Shown here piece by piece: positions 33,940-42,351 of a DNA stretch of 52,298 nt (its first letter is position 1; each line of letters starts with the position of its first letter). Under the pieces are notes generated by a model that saw only the letters and a program-made list of their open reading frames with translations, did no database searches and was not told where the DNA came from. The DNA lies in contig NZ_JAHCDD010000039.1 of NCBI RefSeq assembly GCF_018413525.1, positions 1 to 52,298 of the forward strand. The letters are read 5' to 3'. The position numbers and the translations under genes were made by a program. Origin of the DNA: Acidovorax sp. CCYZU-2555 (lineage in GTDB: Bacteria; Pseudomonadota; Gammaproteobacteria; Burkholderiales; Burkholderiaceae_C).

Positions 33940-36291
33940 ATGAACATCAAGCAGCGCATCGTCATGCTTGTGACGCTCGTGTTTGCCGCCTTGGCCGTCA
34001 TAGGCGGCTTCGCCGTCATTCAGGCGCGCAGCAACTCCGAACAGGTGAAGCAGGTGACCGAGGGCGTGGTGCCCAGCGCCATCGCGTCGGTCGAGTTGAT
34101 GACGCAGTTGAAGGACGTGCAGATCGCCGTGCTGGCGATGATTTCCGCCGCCGATGAAAACCTGGTGCGCATCGCGCTCGAAGAGCTGAATGCGAAGCGG
34201 GAAACCCTGACGCAGGCGCTCAAGGACCAGCACGCCCAGGCCGACAGCCAGGCCCAGCGCGGCCTGATCGAGGCGGCGCAGGAGAGCATGCAAAACTACT
34301 TTGCATCGATCAACGACACCGCGCAGTTCAAGCTCGCCGGCCAGACGGAACTCGCCGAGGCCAACATGGGCGCGACCGTCGATCAGTACCTGCGTGAACA
34401 AGGCCAGATGATCGATGCGGTGCAGGTGGAAAAGCGCCGCAGCAAGGACGAAGCGATCGATACGCTCAATGCCGAGCTGTCGAACACGACGGTGGCGCTG
34501 ATGGCCATCAGCGGCGCGGCCACGCTGGTGCTGGGCCTGATCGGCGTGCTGCTCTACAAGCAGGTGATACACCCCATCGCGCAGATGGAAGCGAAGATGA
34601 CGCAGATCGCCACCAGCCAGGACTTCACGCACCGGCTCGACGTGGCCAGCGACGATGAGATCGGGCGCTCGATGAAGGCCTTCAACACCATGGTGGAGAA
34701 GATCGAGGAAAGCAGCGCGCTGGTGCGGCAGAAGGCGGCCGACATCCAGGCCATGCTGCGCTATGTTCCCCAGGGCATTCTGACCGTGCAGCCCGACGGC
34801 AGCGTGCACCACGAGTATTCCGAGTACCTGGAAAGCATTCTCGAAACGCGCGAGATCGCCGGGCGCAATGTCATGGACCTGGTGCTCAAGGACACGCCGC
34901 TGGGCGAGGACGCGCGCTCGCAGGTGCTGGCCGCGCTGTCGTCCTGCCTGGGCGAGGACGCGATGAACTTCGAGTTCAACAGCCATCTGTTTCCCACCGA
35001 GATCCAGCGCCAGTTCGCCGACGGCCGCAGCAAGATCCTCGATCTGAGCTGGGCGCCCATTACTGCCGAAGACGGCACCGTCATGCGTCTGCTGCTGTGC
35101 GTGCGCGATGTCACCGAGCTGCGCAAGCTGGCGCTGGAAGCGAGCGCGCAGGGCCGCGAGTTGGCCATCATCGGCGAGATTCTCGCGATGGAGCCGGCGA
35201 AGTTCGAACGCTTCCTCGACAGCAGCCAGGCCTATCTGGCCGAGAACGTGCAAGCGGTGCGCGGCACCGACGCCGCGGATGCGCGCGCGACCGCGCCAGC
35301 GGTCGATCTGCTGTTTCGCAACATGCACACCATCAAGGGCAATGCCCGAACCTACGGCTTGCAGCAGCTCACGGATGTCGTGCACCGCGTAGAGCAGGAC
35401 TACGATGCCTTGCGCACGGGCGACAAGGCCTGGGATGCCGAAGCCTTGCTGAGCGATCTGCAAACGGTGCGCGCCGCGCTGGACGAATATGCGGCCATCC
35501 ACACGCACAAGCTGGGTCGCGGTGCCTCCGAGGCCAGCCTGGAGGCGGGCCCGCTGCTGCGCCTGGACCGCGCCGAACTCGACGCGGTGCTCGCGCGCCT
35601 GCAGGTGAAGGACGGCGACAGCCGCGATGTGCTGGCCGCGGCCGTGCAGCACACGCGCTCGGCGCTCGAGCGCCTGGACACCCAGCGCCTTGGCGTCATG
35701 CTCAAGGATGTGCTCGGGGCCTTGCCCGCGCTCGCCGTGGAACTCGAGAAGGAAGAGCCGCGCATCACCCTGGCCGACGAAGGCGTGGGCATACGCAGCG
35801 CTGCGGCCGCGGCGCTGCAGGACACATTCATGCACTTGCTGCGCAATGCGCTGGACCATGGCCTCGAGACGCCGCTGGCGCGCATCGCCAAGGGCAAGCC
35901 GGCGGCGGGGCAGATCCGCATCGACGTTGTCAGCGATGCGCGCGGCCTGCACATCACCACCAGCGATGACGGCCGCGGCCTGGATCTGAACGCGATCCGC
36001 GCCAAGGCGCTCGAAAAGCAGCTGGTCGATGCCGATGCCGTGGTGTCGCAGGCCGAGATCGCCCAATACATCTTCCTGCCCGGGTTCTCCACGGCGCAGC
36101 AGGTGACCGACATTTCGGGGCGCGGCGTGGGCATGGACGCGGTGCGCAGCCTGGTGCAGTCTCAGGGCGGGCGCATCGATATCCAGCTGCTGGGACGCGA
36201 AGGCGATCCCGTGCGCGGTTTCCAGACCGTGTTGACACTGCCTGCGGCATTGGCGATCAGCTATACAGAAGAAACGGTGGTTGTGGCATGA
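33940..36291 (+). CDS. Membrane-bound CheA-like histidine kinase (4HB sensor, HAMP, Hpt, HATPase; no CheW domain)
   Basis: A 783-residue signalling protein. Helix 1 (about 8-28) and helix 2 (about 184-206, LMAISGAATLVLGLIGVLLY) enclose a helical periplasmic domain of the four-helix-bundle chemoreceptor type. A HAMP domain follows (about 207-260), then a PAS-like region (about 265-395, LRYVPQGILTVQPDGSVHHE). The Hpt domain carries the phospho-acceptor His463 in NMHTIKGNARTYG. The ATPase domain shows LLRNALDHGLE (Asn636), DDGRGLD and ISGRGVGMDAVRSLV as in CheA P4. The protein ends at the ATPase domain, so the CheW-like P5 domain is absent. First gene of a four-gene operon; its stop overlaps the next start (ATGA). 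Confidence 0.88.
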   Translation: MNIKQRIVMLVTLVFAALAVIGGFAVIQARSNSEQVKQVTEGVVPSAIASVELMTQLKDVQIAVLAMISAADENLVRIALEELNAKRETLTQALKDQHAQADSQAQRGLIEAAQESMQNYFASINDTAQFKLAGQTELAEANMGATVDQYLREQGQMIDAVQVEKRRSKDEAIDTLNAELSNTTVALMAISGAATLVLGLIGVLLYKQVIHPIAQMEAKMTQIATSQDFTHRLDVASDDEIGRSMKAFNTMVEKIEESSALVRQKAADIQAMLRYVPQGILTVQPDGSVHHEYSEYLESILETREIAGRNVMDLVLKDTPLGEDARSQVLAALSSCLGEDAMNFEFNSHLFPTEIQRQFADGRSKILDLSWAPITAEDGTVMRLLLCVRDVTELRKLALEASAQGRELAIIGEILAMEPAKFERFLDSSQAYLAENVQAVRGTDAADARATAPAVDLLFRNMHTIKGNARTYGLQQLTDVVHRVEQDYDALRTGDKAWDAEALLSDLQTVRAALDEYAAIHTHKLGRGASEASLEAGPLLRLDRAELDAVLARLQVKDGDSRDVLAAAVQHTRSALERLDTQRLGVMLKDVLGALPALAVELEKEEPRITLADEGVGIRSAAAAALQDTFMHLLRNALDHGLETPLARIAKGKPAAGQIRIDVVSDARGLHITTSDDGRGLDLNAIRAKALEKQLVDADAVVSQAEIAQYIFLPGFSTAQQVTDISGRGVGMDAVRSLVQSQGGRIDIQLLGREGDPVRGFQTVLTLPAALAISYTEETVVVA

Positions 36292-37019
36292 GCCTGGTTG
36301 CAATTTTTGCCGCGGGCCTGGCTTGCGCCGGCGCGGTGTTTTCTCTTTGGGTCTGGCGCCTCAAAAGCCGCCTCAGGGCCTACGAGGCGCAGGTGCAAGT
36401 GCTGCAGTCGGCGCATGTGGATACGGACGAATGCGACGCGCTGCGCGCCGAAATCGACAGCTTGCGCGCTGTCGGCCAGGCCGCGGCCATGGAGTGGCAG
36501 GCGCGCGAGTCGGCGCTGCAGGCCGACCATGACCAGGCCTTGCAGTCGGTGATGCTGCAGGCCAATCAGGCCTTCGATGCGTCCAAGGGCAATACCCACG
36601 AACTCGCGGGCGCGATCCGTGATCTGTACGGCATCGAGATGACGTTCGAGCGCTGGCATGCCGACATGACCGTGCTGCTCGCGCACAACCGCGGCATGCA
36701 TGCCAAGAACGAAGAGTTCTCGCTGATCGTGCGCCAGATGGTGATGGTGGCGCTCAACGCGTCCATCGAGTCGGCGCGCGCGGGCGCGACCGGGCGCGGT
36801 TTTGGCATCGTCGCCAATGAAATGCGTTCGCTGTCGGCACGCGCCGAGGCGCTGTCCATGGACTACCGGCGCACGCTCTACGAAAACGACTTGATCACCA
36901 CCACCACCTTCCAGGACATGCAGGCCGGCGGCCGCATGATCCTGGGCGCGGTGCGCGGCCTGGAGCTGACCAACCGCAAGGGGAACGAGGCCACGGCACT
37001 GTCGCTGGAGTGCGCATGA
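36288..37019 (+). CDS. Small MCP-tip-like membrane protein
   Basis: A 243-residue protein with one N-terminal membrane helix (about 3-23), a coiled-coil stretch (about 28-100) and a degenerate chemoreceptor hairpin tip: MVALNASIESARAGATGRGF then GIVANEMRSLSARAEALS. Compared with canonical tips ([22 protein letters not shown]), several contact residues differ, and the long methylation helices and periplasmic sensor domain are missing. It probably serves as an adaptor or scaffold for the upstream kinase rather than as a receptor. ATGA overlaps join it to both neighbours. Confidence 0.8.
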   Translation: MSLVAIFAAGLACAGAVFSLWVWRLKSRLRAYEAQVQVLQSAHVDTDECDALRAEIDSLRAVGQAAAMEWQARESALQADHDQALQSVMLQANQAFDASKGNTHELAGAIRDLYGIEMTFERWHADMTVLLAHNRGMHAKNEEFSLIVRQMVMVALNASIESARAGATGRGFGIVANEMRSLSARAEALSMDYRRTLYENDLITTTTFQDMQAGGRMILGAVRGLELTNRKGNEATALSLECA

Positions 37020-37564
37020 TTTCGTCCAGCGCCTGCGAGAGCCTGGACCGGATGTTCGTTCACAGTCTCCAGAACACTTTTTTCACGCTGTCCGGCGAGC
37101 GCGCCGAGGTGACGCAGGTGGCGCAATCCGCGCCCGATTCCGGCTCGCAGATGGTGGTGCTGATGATTGCCGCGCACACTTTCCGGCTGGTCATGGCCCT
37201 GCATTTTCCCAAGGCCGCGGACGCGATGCGCTTTCTGGCACCCGACAGCCAGGGCGACGACGCGGGGCCGCAAGCGTTTCGCGATCTGATGTCGGAGCGC
37301 GGCAACATGTGCTGCGGCATGGTCAACCGCGAAATCGGGCGCTTCTTCGCGCACACCGGCATGTCGACGCCCCACATCATCGACAGCCGCAGCGGGCCGT
37401 TCATGACGGCCTTGCCGCACGCCTACGCGACCCACTGGCGCATCGCGGTCGATGCGCAACTGCACATCGACGCCAGCCTGTGCATTCACAACCGCGCTCC
37501 CATGGACTTCGAATGGCATGCGGATGCGCAGGAAGAAGTCACCGGCGAACTCGAATTTTTCTGA
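37016..37564 (+). CDS. CheX/CheC-like phosphatase-type protein
   Basis: A 182-residue protein with a CheX-like fold signature. The possible catalytic E-x2-N motif occurs in MSERGNMCCGMVNREIG, followed by GMSTPHII, and TFRLVMALHFP represents the central strand. CheX and CheC dephosphorylate CheY. Family similarity is weak elsewhere, so the call rests on the motif and the context between an MCP-tip gene and a CheY-type gene. The ATG at 37016 overlaps the previous stop; a GTG two codons upstream is possible. Confidence 0.65.
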   Translation: MISSSACESLDRMFVHSLQNTFFTLSGERAEVTQVAQSAPDSGSQMVVLMIAAHTFRLVMALHFPKAADAMRFLAPDSQGDDAGPQAFRDLMSERGNMCCGMVNREIGRFFAHTGMSTPHIIDSRSGPFMTALPHAYATHWRIAVDAQLHIDASLCIHNRAPMDFEWHADAQEEVTGELEFF

Positions 37565-37578
37565 ACAAGGCATTTCTC

Positions 37579-37950
37579 ATGGCACAGATTCTCGTCGTCG
37601 ACGACTCCAGCACCGTTCGCAATGAAGTCGGCGGTTTCCTCCAGCGCAACGGCCTCACCGTGGCCTATGCCGTGGACGGCAAGGACGGGCTCAGCAAGCT
37701 GTCCGCCGATCCCTCGGTGAAACTCGTCGTGTGTGACGTCAACATGCCCAACATGGACGGCCTGACGATGGCCGAAAAAGTGCGCAGCGATCTGCGCAAC
37801 AGCGCCGTCAACATCGTGATGCTGACCACCGAAAACGCGCCCGCGATGAAGGAACGCGGCAAGGCCGCGGGCATCAAGGGCTGGATCGTCAAGCCGTTCA
37901 ACGGCCCGGCCGTGCTGGCGACTTTCAAGAAGCTCGCCGGCGCGGCCTGA
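37579..37950 (+). CDS. CheY-like single-domain response regulator
   Basis: A 123-residue receiver domain with no output domain. ILVVDDSSTVRN provides the acidic pair, CDVNMPNMDGL the phospho-acceptor Asp53, MLTTEN the conserved Thr, and GWIVKPFNG the conserved Lys. The last two are CheY-like. It follows the CheX-like gene by 14 bp and is the last gene of the operon, so it is the probable target of the CheA-like kinase. A flagellar or other partner cannot be told from sequence. Confidence 0.93.
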   Translation: MAQILVVDDSSTVRNEVGGFLQRNGLTVAYAVDGKDGLSKLSADPSVKLVVCDVNMPNMDGLTMAEKVRSDLRNSAVNIVMLTTENAPAMKERGKAAGIKGWIVKPFNGPAVLATFKKLAGAA

Positions 37951-37965
37951 GGCCCGCCGTCAGGT

Positions 37966-39189
37966 TCAGCAGGCCGCAGGGGCGACCCGGCGACCTGCAC
38001 CGCGCATGGTTCGCGCCACCAGCAGCAGCGCGATGACCGAGAAGCCCGCGCCCGTCACCGCCACCGCGGCATAGCCGCCGCCCACGCTGAGCACCGCCGC
38101 GCCAGCCGCTGCTCCAATCGCGTTGCCCAGATTGAAGGCGCCGATGTTCACCGACGACGCCAGCCCGGGCGCTTCCACGGCGGCGCGCATTACGCGCATC
38201 TGCACCGGCGGCACCAGCGCAAACGCGCCTATGGCCCAGACGAACACGCAGGCGGCTGCGCCGAGATGGGTCTGGGCCAGCCATGGGAAGGCCAGCATGC
38301 TCACCGTGACCAGTGCAAGGAAGCCGATGATGGTCTTCTCTATCGAGCGGTCGGCCAGCTTGCCGCCAATCGCATTGCCGATGGTGAAGCCCACGCCGGT
38401 CAGCGCCAGCATGCCCGTGATGAAGGCTGGCGAGGCGCCGGTGAATGTCTTCAGCGCGGGGTTGATGTAGGTATAGAGGGTAAACATCGCGGCCGAGCCC
38501 AGCACCGTCGTCAGCAGGCCCATCAGCACTGCGGGGCGCGTCAGCACCTGCCATTCGGCGCGCAGATCCATGCGCTGGCCGCCACCGCCCTTGGGCAGGG
38601 CGAACAGCAGCGCCACCATGGCCAGCAGGCCCAGCGCACCGATGCCCGCAAACGACTGGCGCCAGCCGAAGGCTTCGCTGATCCAGGTGGCTGCGGGAAC
38701 ACCGCCGATGTTGGCAACGGTCAGGCCGGTGAACATCATGGCCACCGCGCTGGCCTGCTTGTCGCGCGGCACCAGGCTGGCGGCCACCACCGAGCCAATG
38801 CCGAAGAACGCGCCATGGTTCAGGCTGGTGATGACGCGCGCCACCATCAGGCTCGCGTAGCCCGGGGCCAGCGCCGACAGGATATTGCCTATGGTGAAGA
38901 TCGCCATCAGCAGTATCAGCGCCTTGCGCGGCGACCATCTGGCCAGCAGCAGGGTCATGATGGGCGCGCCTATCATCACGCCCAGCGCATAGGCCGAGAC
39001 CAGCAGCCCGGCCGACGGCACCGAGACCTGCAGTCCGTCGGCAATGGTCGGCAGCATGCCCATGGGGCCGAACTCGGTCGTGCCTATGCCGAAGGCGCCG
39101 ACGGCCAGCGCCAACAGGGGGAGGGTGGCGCTGCGCGGCGGCCCGGAGGGCGCGGCGGCGTGAGAAGAGGGAGTCGGTGAAGCGTGCAT
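37966..39189 (-). CDS. MFS transporter, AraJ/DHA1-like exporter
   Basis: A 407-residue inner-membrane protein with 12 predicted helices. The N-terminal LLALAVGAFGIGTTEFGPMG is a hallmark of the AraJ/YdhP-type DHA1 exporters, followed by SAYALGVMIGAPIMTLLLAR (motif A region) and NHGAFFGIGSVVAASLVP. The end is Ala/Arg-rich. It is divergent from the LysR gene at 39309, which probably regulates it. Substrate unknown. Confidence 0.88.
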   Translation of the reverse strand: MHASPTPSSHAAAPSGPPRSATLPLLALAVGAFGIGTTEFGPMGMLPTIADGLQVSVPSAGLLVSAYALGVMIGAPIMTLLLARWSPRKALILLMAIFTIGNILSALAPGYASLMVARVITSLNHGAFFGIGSVVAASLVPRDKQASAVAMMFTGLTVANIGGVPAATWISEAFGWRQSFAGIGALGLLAMVALLFALPKGGGGQRMDLRAEWQVLTRPAVLMGLLTTVLGSAAMFTLYTYINPALKTFTGASPAFITGMLALTGVGFTIGNAIGGKLADRSIEKTIIGFLALVTVSMLAFPWLAQTHLGAAACVFVWAIGAFALVPPVQMRVMRAAVEAPGLASSVNIGAFNLGNAIGAAAGAAVLSVGGGYAAVAVTGAGFSVIALLLVARTMRGAGRRVAPAAC

Positions 39190-39308
39190 TGGGATGAACT
39201 GGTTCCGTACCTTGTGGGTTCGGGTTTTTACTGATTACGCATTGTGAAGGCAGGCTTTCTTGCGAAAAAGTGTCTAATGCCGAAAACACTTTTGCTGGTA
39301 TTGGGAAA

Positions 39309-40202
39309 ATGCGCTTTACGCTGGAAGAATTGACCGTCTTTCTCGCCGTCGTGGACTCGGGCTCGCTGACCGCGGCCGCCGAACACCTCGGCCAGCCTGT
39401 ATCCACCACCAGCCGGCTGCTCGCACGCCTCGAAGGCAAGGTGCAAGCCACCTTGCTGCGGCGCACCACGCGGCGCATGGATGTGACGGACGAAGGCCAT
39501 GGCTTTGCGCGCGACGCGCGCAACATCCTCGAGGCCGTGAAGGTCGCCGAAGAGGGACTGATGCAGCGGCGCGAACGCCTGGCGGGCCCGCTGCGCATCG
39601 ATGCGGCCACGCCTTACATGCTGCACGTTCTCGTGCCGCTGATGCCGGGCTACCGCGAACGCCATCCCGATGTGGAACTGGTGCTGACGAGCAACGAAGG
39701 CTTCATCGACTTGCTGGAGCGTCGCGTGGATCTGGCGATACGCATAGGTGCGCTCAAGGATTCGACGCTGCACAGCCGGCTGCTGGGCCATTCGCGGCTG
39801 CGCCTGCTGGCAAGCCCGGCCTACCTCAGCAAACACGGCTGCCCGCACACGCCCAGGGATCTCGCGCAGCATGAAAGGCTGGGCTTTGTGCAGAACGACA
39901 TCCTCAATCTGTGGCCCGTGCGACAGGCGGATGGCAAGCAGATGCAGATCGAGCCCACGCTCGCTTCGTCCAGCGGCGAAACCCTGCGCCAGCTGGCCTT
40001 GCAGGGCATGGGCATCATCTGCCTGGCCGACTTCATGACCGCTGCCGATCGCGAGGAAGGACGCCTGGTGGAAGTGTTGGCGCAGGCAACCCTGCCCGTG
40101 GACCGGCCGGTGCAGGCGGTGTACTACCGGCACTCGGCGGTATCGGCCAGGATCGCATCCATGGTGAAATATCTGGCCGAAGTGCTGCCCGCGCGGCATT
40201 GA
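39309..40202 (+). CDS. LysR-family transcriptional regulator
   Basis: A 297-residue LysR regulator with the helix-turn-helix in residues 1-60 (MRFTLEELTVFLAVVDSG, SVSTTSRLLARLE-like stretch). The effector domain includes GPLRIDAATPYMLHVLVPLM and LQGMGIICLADFMTAADREE. The ATG at 39309 is preferred over a GTG 13 codons upstream because the family N-terminus begins here. It is divergent from the MFS gene with 119 bp between, so control of that exporter is the simplest reading. Confidence 0.9.
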   Translation: MRFTLEELTVFLAVVDSGSLTAAAEHLGQPVSTTSRLLARLEGKVQATLLRRTTRRMDVTDEGHGFARDARNILEAVKVAEEGLMQRRERLAGPLRIDAATPYMLHVLVPLMPGYRERHPDVELVLTSNEGFIDLLERRVDLAIRIGALKDSTLHSRLLGHSRLRLLASPAYLSKHGCPHTPRDLAQHERLGFVQNDILNLWPVRQADGKQMQIEPTLASSSGETLRQLALQGMGIICLADFMTAADREEGRLVEVLAQATLPVDRPVQAVYYRHSAVSARIASMVKYLAEVLPARH

Positions 40203-40232
40203 AACGCGCCATCACGGCCTGCGGCCGCACGC

Positions 40233-40256
40233 AAAAAAGCCCCTATAAAGGGGCTT
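40233..40256 (-). terminator. Intrinsic terminator downstream of efp
   Basis: AAGCCCCT (40237-40244) pairs with AGGGGCTT (40249-40256) around ATAA. The six A at 40233-40238 give a T-run on the minus strand. It lies beyond the tandem repeats, about 210 bp after the efp stop, so the efp transcript may include the repeats. Confidence 0.7.
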
Positions 40257-40260
40257 AGTG

Positions 40261-40466
40261 CAGCGGCGATGCGCAGCCAGCGAGCATGGGGCGGGTATCC
40301 GCAGGCGCCGGGCCGCCCCAAGCCTGCGGACGGCCCCCCTGGGGGGCAGCGGCTACGCGAAGCGAGCAAGCGTGGGGCGGCTATCCGCAGGCGCCGGGCC
40401 GCCCCAAGCCTGCGGACGGCCCCCCTGGGGGGCAGCGGCTACGCGAAGCGAGCAAGCGTGGGGGCT
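40261..40466. repeat. 86-bp tandem repeat (two full copies plus a partial one)
   Basis: A unit starting TATCCGCAGGCGCCGGGCC begins at 40296 and again at 40382, period 86 bp. The two copies are essentially identical up to the GTGGGG end near 40463. A diverged partial copy (GCAGCGGCGATGCGCAGC) precedes them at 40261. Each unit contains GGCCGCCCC/GGACGGCCC and CCCCCCTGGGGGG palindromes that can fold. No spacer variation and only two copies, so it is not a CRISPR array. Confidence 0.9.
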
Positions 40467-40468
40467 AT

Positions 40469-41023
40469 TTACACGCGCTTGCGGTATTCGCCGGTGCGGG
40501 TGTCGATTTCGATCTTGTCGCCTTGGGCAACGAACAGGGGCACAGCGACTTCGAAGTCGGTGGAAATCTTGGCAGGCTTGAGCACCTTGCCCGATGTGTC
40601 GCCCTTGACCGCGGGTTCGGTCCAGGTGATTTCGCGCACGACGCTGGTGGGCAGCTCGACCGAGATGGCCTTGCCGTCATAGAACACCACTTCAACGGTC
40701 ATGCCGTCTTCGAGGTAGTTCAGGGCGTCGCCCATGTTTTCGGCTTCGACTTCGTACTGGTTGAACTCTTCGTCCATGCAGACATACATAGGATCGGCGA
40801 AGTAGGAGTAGGTGCACTCTTTCTTGTCCAGGATCACGTTGTCGATCTTGTCGTCGGCCTTGAACACGTTTTCGGTGCCCATGTTGCCCAGCAGGGCCTT
40901 GAGCTTCATGCGCACGGTGGCGGCGCCGCGGCCGCCACGGGCGTATTCGGTCTTCAGAACGATCATGGGGTCCTTGCCGTGCATGATCACGTTGCCGGCG
41001 CGGATTTCTTGGGCGATTTTCAT
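40469..41023 (-). CDS. efp: Elongation factor P, EarP-type (Arg32)
   Basis: A 184-residue factor that rescues ribosomes stalled at proline runs. The loop [14 protein letters not shown] places Arg at position 32, the residue rhamnosylated by EarP, where Lys is modified in the EpmA type. The C-terminal domain ends in [17 protein letters not shown], typical of EF-P. The ATG at 41023 gives the standard length. earP lies upstream on the same strand, 134 bp away. Overlapping frames on the other strand are shadows. Confidence 0.97.
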   Translation of the reverse strand: MKIAQEIRAGNVIMHGKDPMIVLKTEYARGGRGAATVRMKLKALLGNMGTENVFKADDKIDNVILDKKECTYSYFADPMYVCMDEEFNQYEVEAENMGDALNYLEDGMTVEVVFYDGKAISVELPTSVVREITWTEPAVKGDTSGKVLKPAKISTDFEVAVPLFVAQGDKIEIDTRTGEYRKRV

Positions 41024-41157
41024 AGCTAGATTGCTGGGGTTGTGCCGCTCAACGCGTCCAGCTGCACGGCCCTGAGGGTTGGTGCATCGAAACATGTTCC
41101 GCGGCGGGGGGAAATAAGGGCGCAGCCTGCTAAGCACGTGCGCGTAAAACGAAGATT

Positions 41158-42255
41158 TTAGCTTTTTTCTGCCACAAACTGCTGCAGTTGGCTGACGAGA
41201 TCGCTTGCCACCCATTGGCGCGTGCGCGCGGCGAGTGCGCAATCACGCCATTCGCCCAGCATCTGCGCGGTGATCAGGGGCAGGTTGGGGGCGCTGACCA
41301 TGCCATTCCAGACATGGTGAAACAGCCGCAGCGACGGTGGGGCTTCTAGCCAGTCGAGAAAAGCGTCGAGCTTGGCGTGGTGGGCGTTGTCGTGCTGCGG
41401 ATAGATCTGCCAGACAAAAGCCTGGCCCGCCCAGAGCGCGCGCACCAGCGAGTCTTCGCCGCGCACCAGGTTCAGATCGCTGGCCCAGAGCATTTCATCG
41501 AACTGCGGCTGGGCGCAGGGCGCAAGCCAGGTGCAGTCGAGCGCGGCCTGCGATGCCAGTGCGGCGCGCACGGCGTCGGCGGCGCGCCCCGGCGTGACCA
41601 GCAGATGGCTGGGCGGCGCGCTGCCCTGCAGTTGTTCGAGCAGCGCAGGCAGGGCCGGCGGCTCATAGCAGAACAGCGATACCAGGCGCGTGGTTTCATC
41701 GATGCCGCGCGCGCTGCGCCAGGCTTGACGATCGAACGCCGCCTGGCGCTCGCCCAGCGCGGCCTCGCGCAGCAGGCCGCCGGTGCGCGGCGTGAAGCCC
41801 GGGTAGAAGAACCAGCGCGTGAGTCCGGCCGCGGGCCCGCTCATCAGCAGCGAAGGCAGGCGGTGGCAGCGTTCCACATAGGGCTCGGCGCTCAGGTATT
41901 CGAGGTTGATCCAGACCGGAGCCTGCTCGGGGTGGCGGCCATGCGCGGCGTAATGCTTTGCGATGGCCTGCACGAACACTTCGGGCAGCGTGCAGCCGAA
42001 CGCTTCGATCACCACATCGCCCACGCCATCGGCGGGCAGCAAGGCCGGTTGGTCGGGCCAGGCGTGCACGCTCAGGCCTGCGGGGTGGGGCGCGGGCGCC
42101 ATCCAGGCCAGCGCGCTGGCGTCGTCGAGAAACAGCCGCACCTGCTCGCCGCGCGCGGCCAGCTCCGCGGCAGCGCGCCAGCAGACGCCGACATCGCCGA
42201 AGTTGTCGATCACCTGGCAAAAGATATCCCAGCGAAGAGGGCGGTTCAGCGGCAT
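41158..42255 (-). CDS. earP: EF-P arginine-32 rhamnosyltransferase EarP
   Basis: A 365-residue inverting GT-B glycosyltransferase that transfers rhamnose from dTDP-rhamnose to Arg32 of EF-P. The N-terminal motif [16 protein letters not shown] contains the two catalytic Asp (17 and 21). The nucleotide-binding motif [20 protein letters not shown] continues into [13 protein letters not shown]. The ATG at 42255 fits the family length; the frame is open 50 codons further upstream with no family likeness. Its location next to efp and the Arg32 form of EF-P support each other. Confidence 0.95.
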   Translation of the reverse strand: MPLNRPLRWDIFCQVIDNFGDVGVCWRAAAELAARGEQVRLFLDDASALAWMAPAPHPAGLSVHAWPDQPALLPADGVGDVVIEAFGCTLPEVFVQAIAKHYAAHGRHPEQAPVWINLEYLSAEPYVERCHRLPSLLMSGPAAGLTRWFFYPGFTPRTGGLLREAALGERQAAFDRQAWRSARGIDETTRLVSLFCYEPPALPALLEQLQGSAPPSHLLVTPGRAADAVRAALASQAALDCTWLAPCAQPQFDEMLWASDLNLVRGEDSLVRALWAGQAFVWQIYPQHDNAHHAKLDAFLDWLEAPPSLRLFHHVWNGMVSAPNLPLITAQMLGEWRDCALAARTRQWVASDLVSQLQQFVAEKS

Positions 42256-42338
42256 GGAAAGAGGCTTCAAAACTTGGGGCAGGGGGCGCCGATCGTACCG
42301 CTTTCGGTCGGGTGGCTGAAAGCGTGCACCAGGCCCGC

Positions 42339-42351
42339 CACAATAGAGGCA
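42339..42351 (+). promoter_or_regulatory. Candidate -10 box for a leaderless uvrC transcript
   Basis: CACAAT (42339-42344) ends 6 bases before the uvrC ATG at 42351, a distance that would place +1 at or beside the start codon. No clear -35 box is seen. Confidence 0.35.

Noticed and set aside
33922..36303. Minus-strand 793-residue frame opposite the CheA-like kinase
   Set aside because: Antisense shadow: low-complexity His/Gln/Arg/Leu-rich sequence, no motif, while the plus strand has HAMP, Hpt and ATPase motifs.
40261..40466. Possible CRISPR array
   Set aside because: Only two full copies of an 86-bp unit in direct contact, with no unique spacers and no cas gene in the window.
40286..41029. 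Plus-strand frame across the tandem repeats and efp
   Set aside because: It begins in the repeats and continues antisense to efp; no family resemblance.
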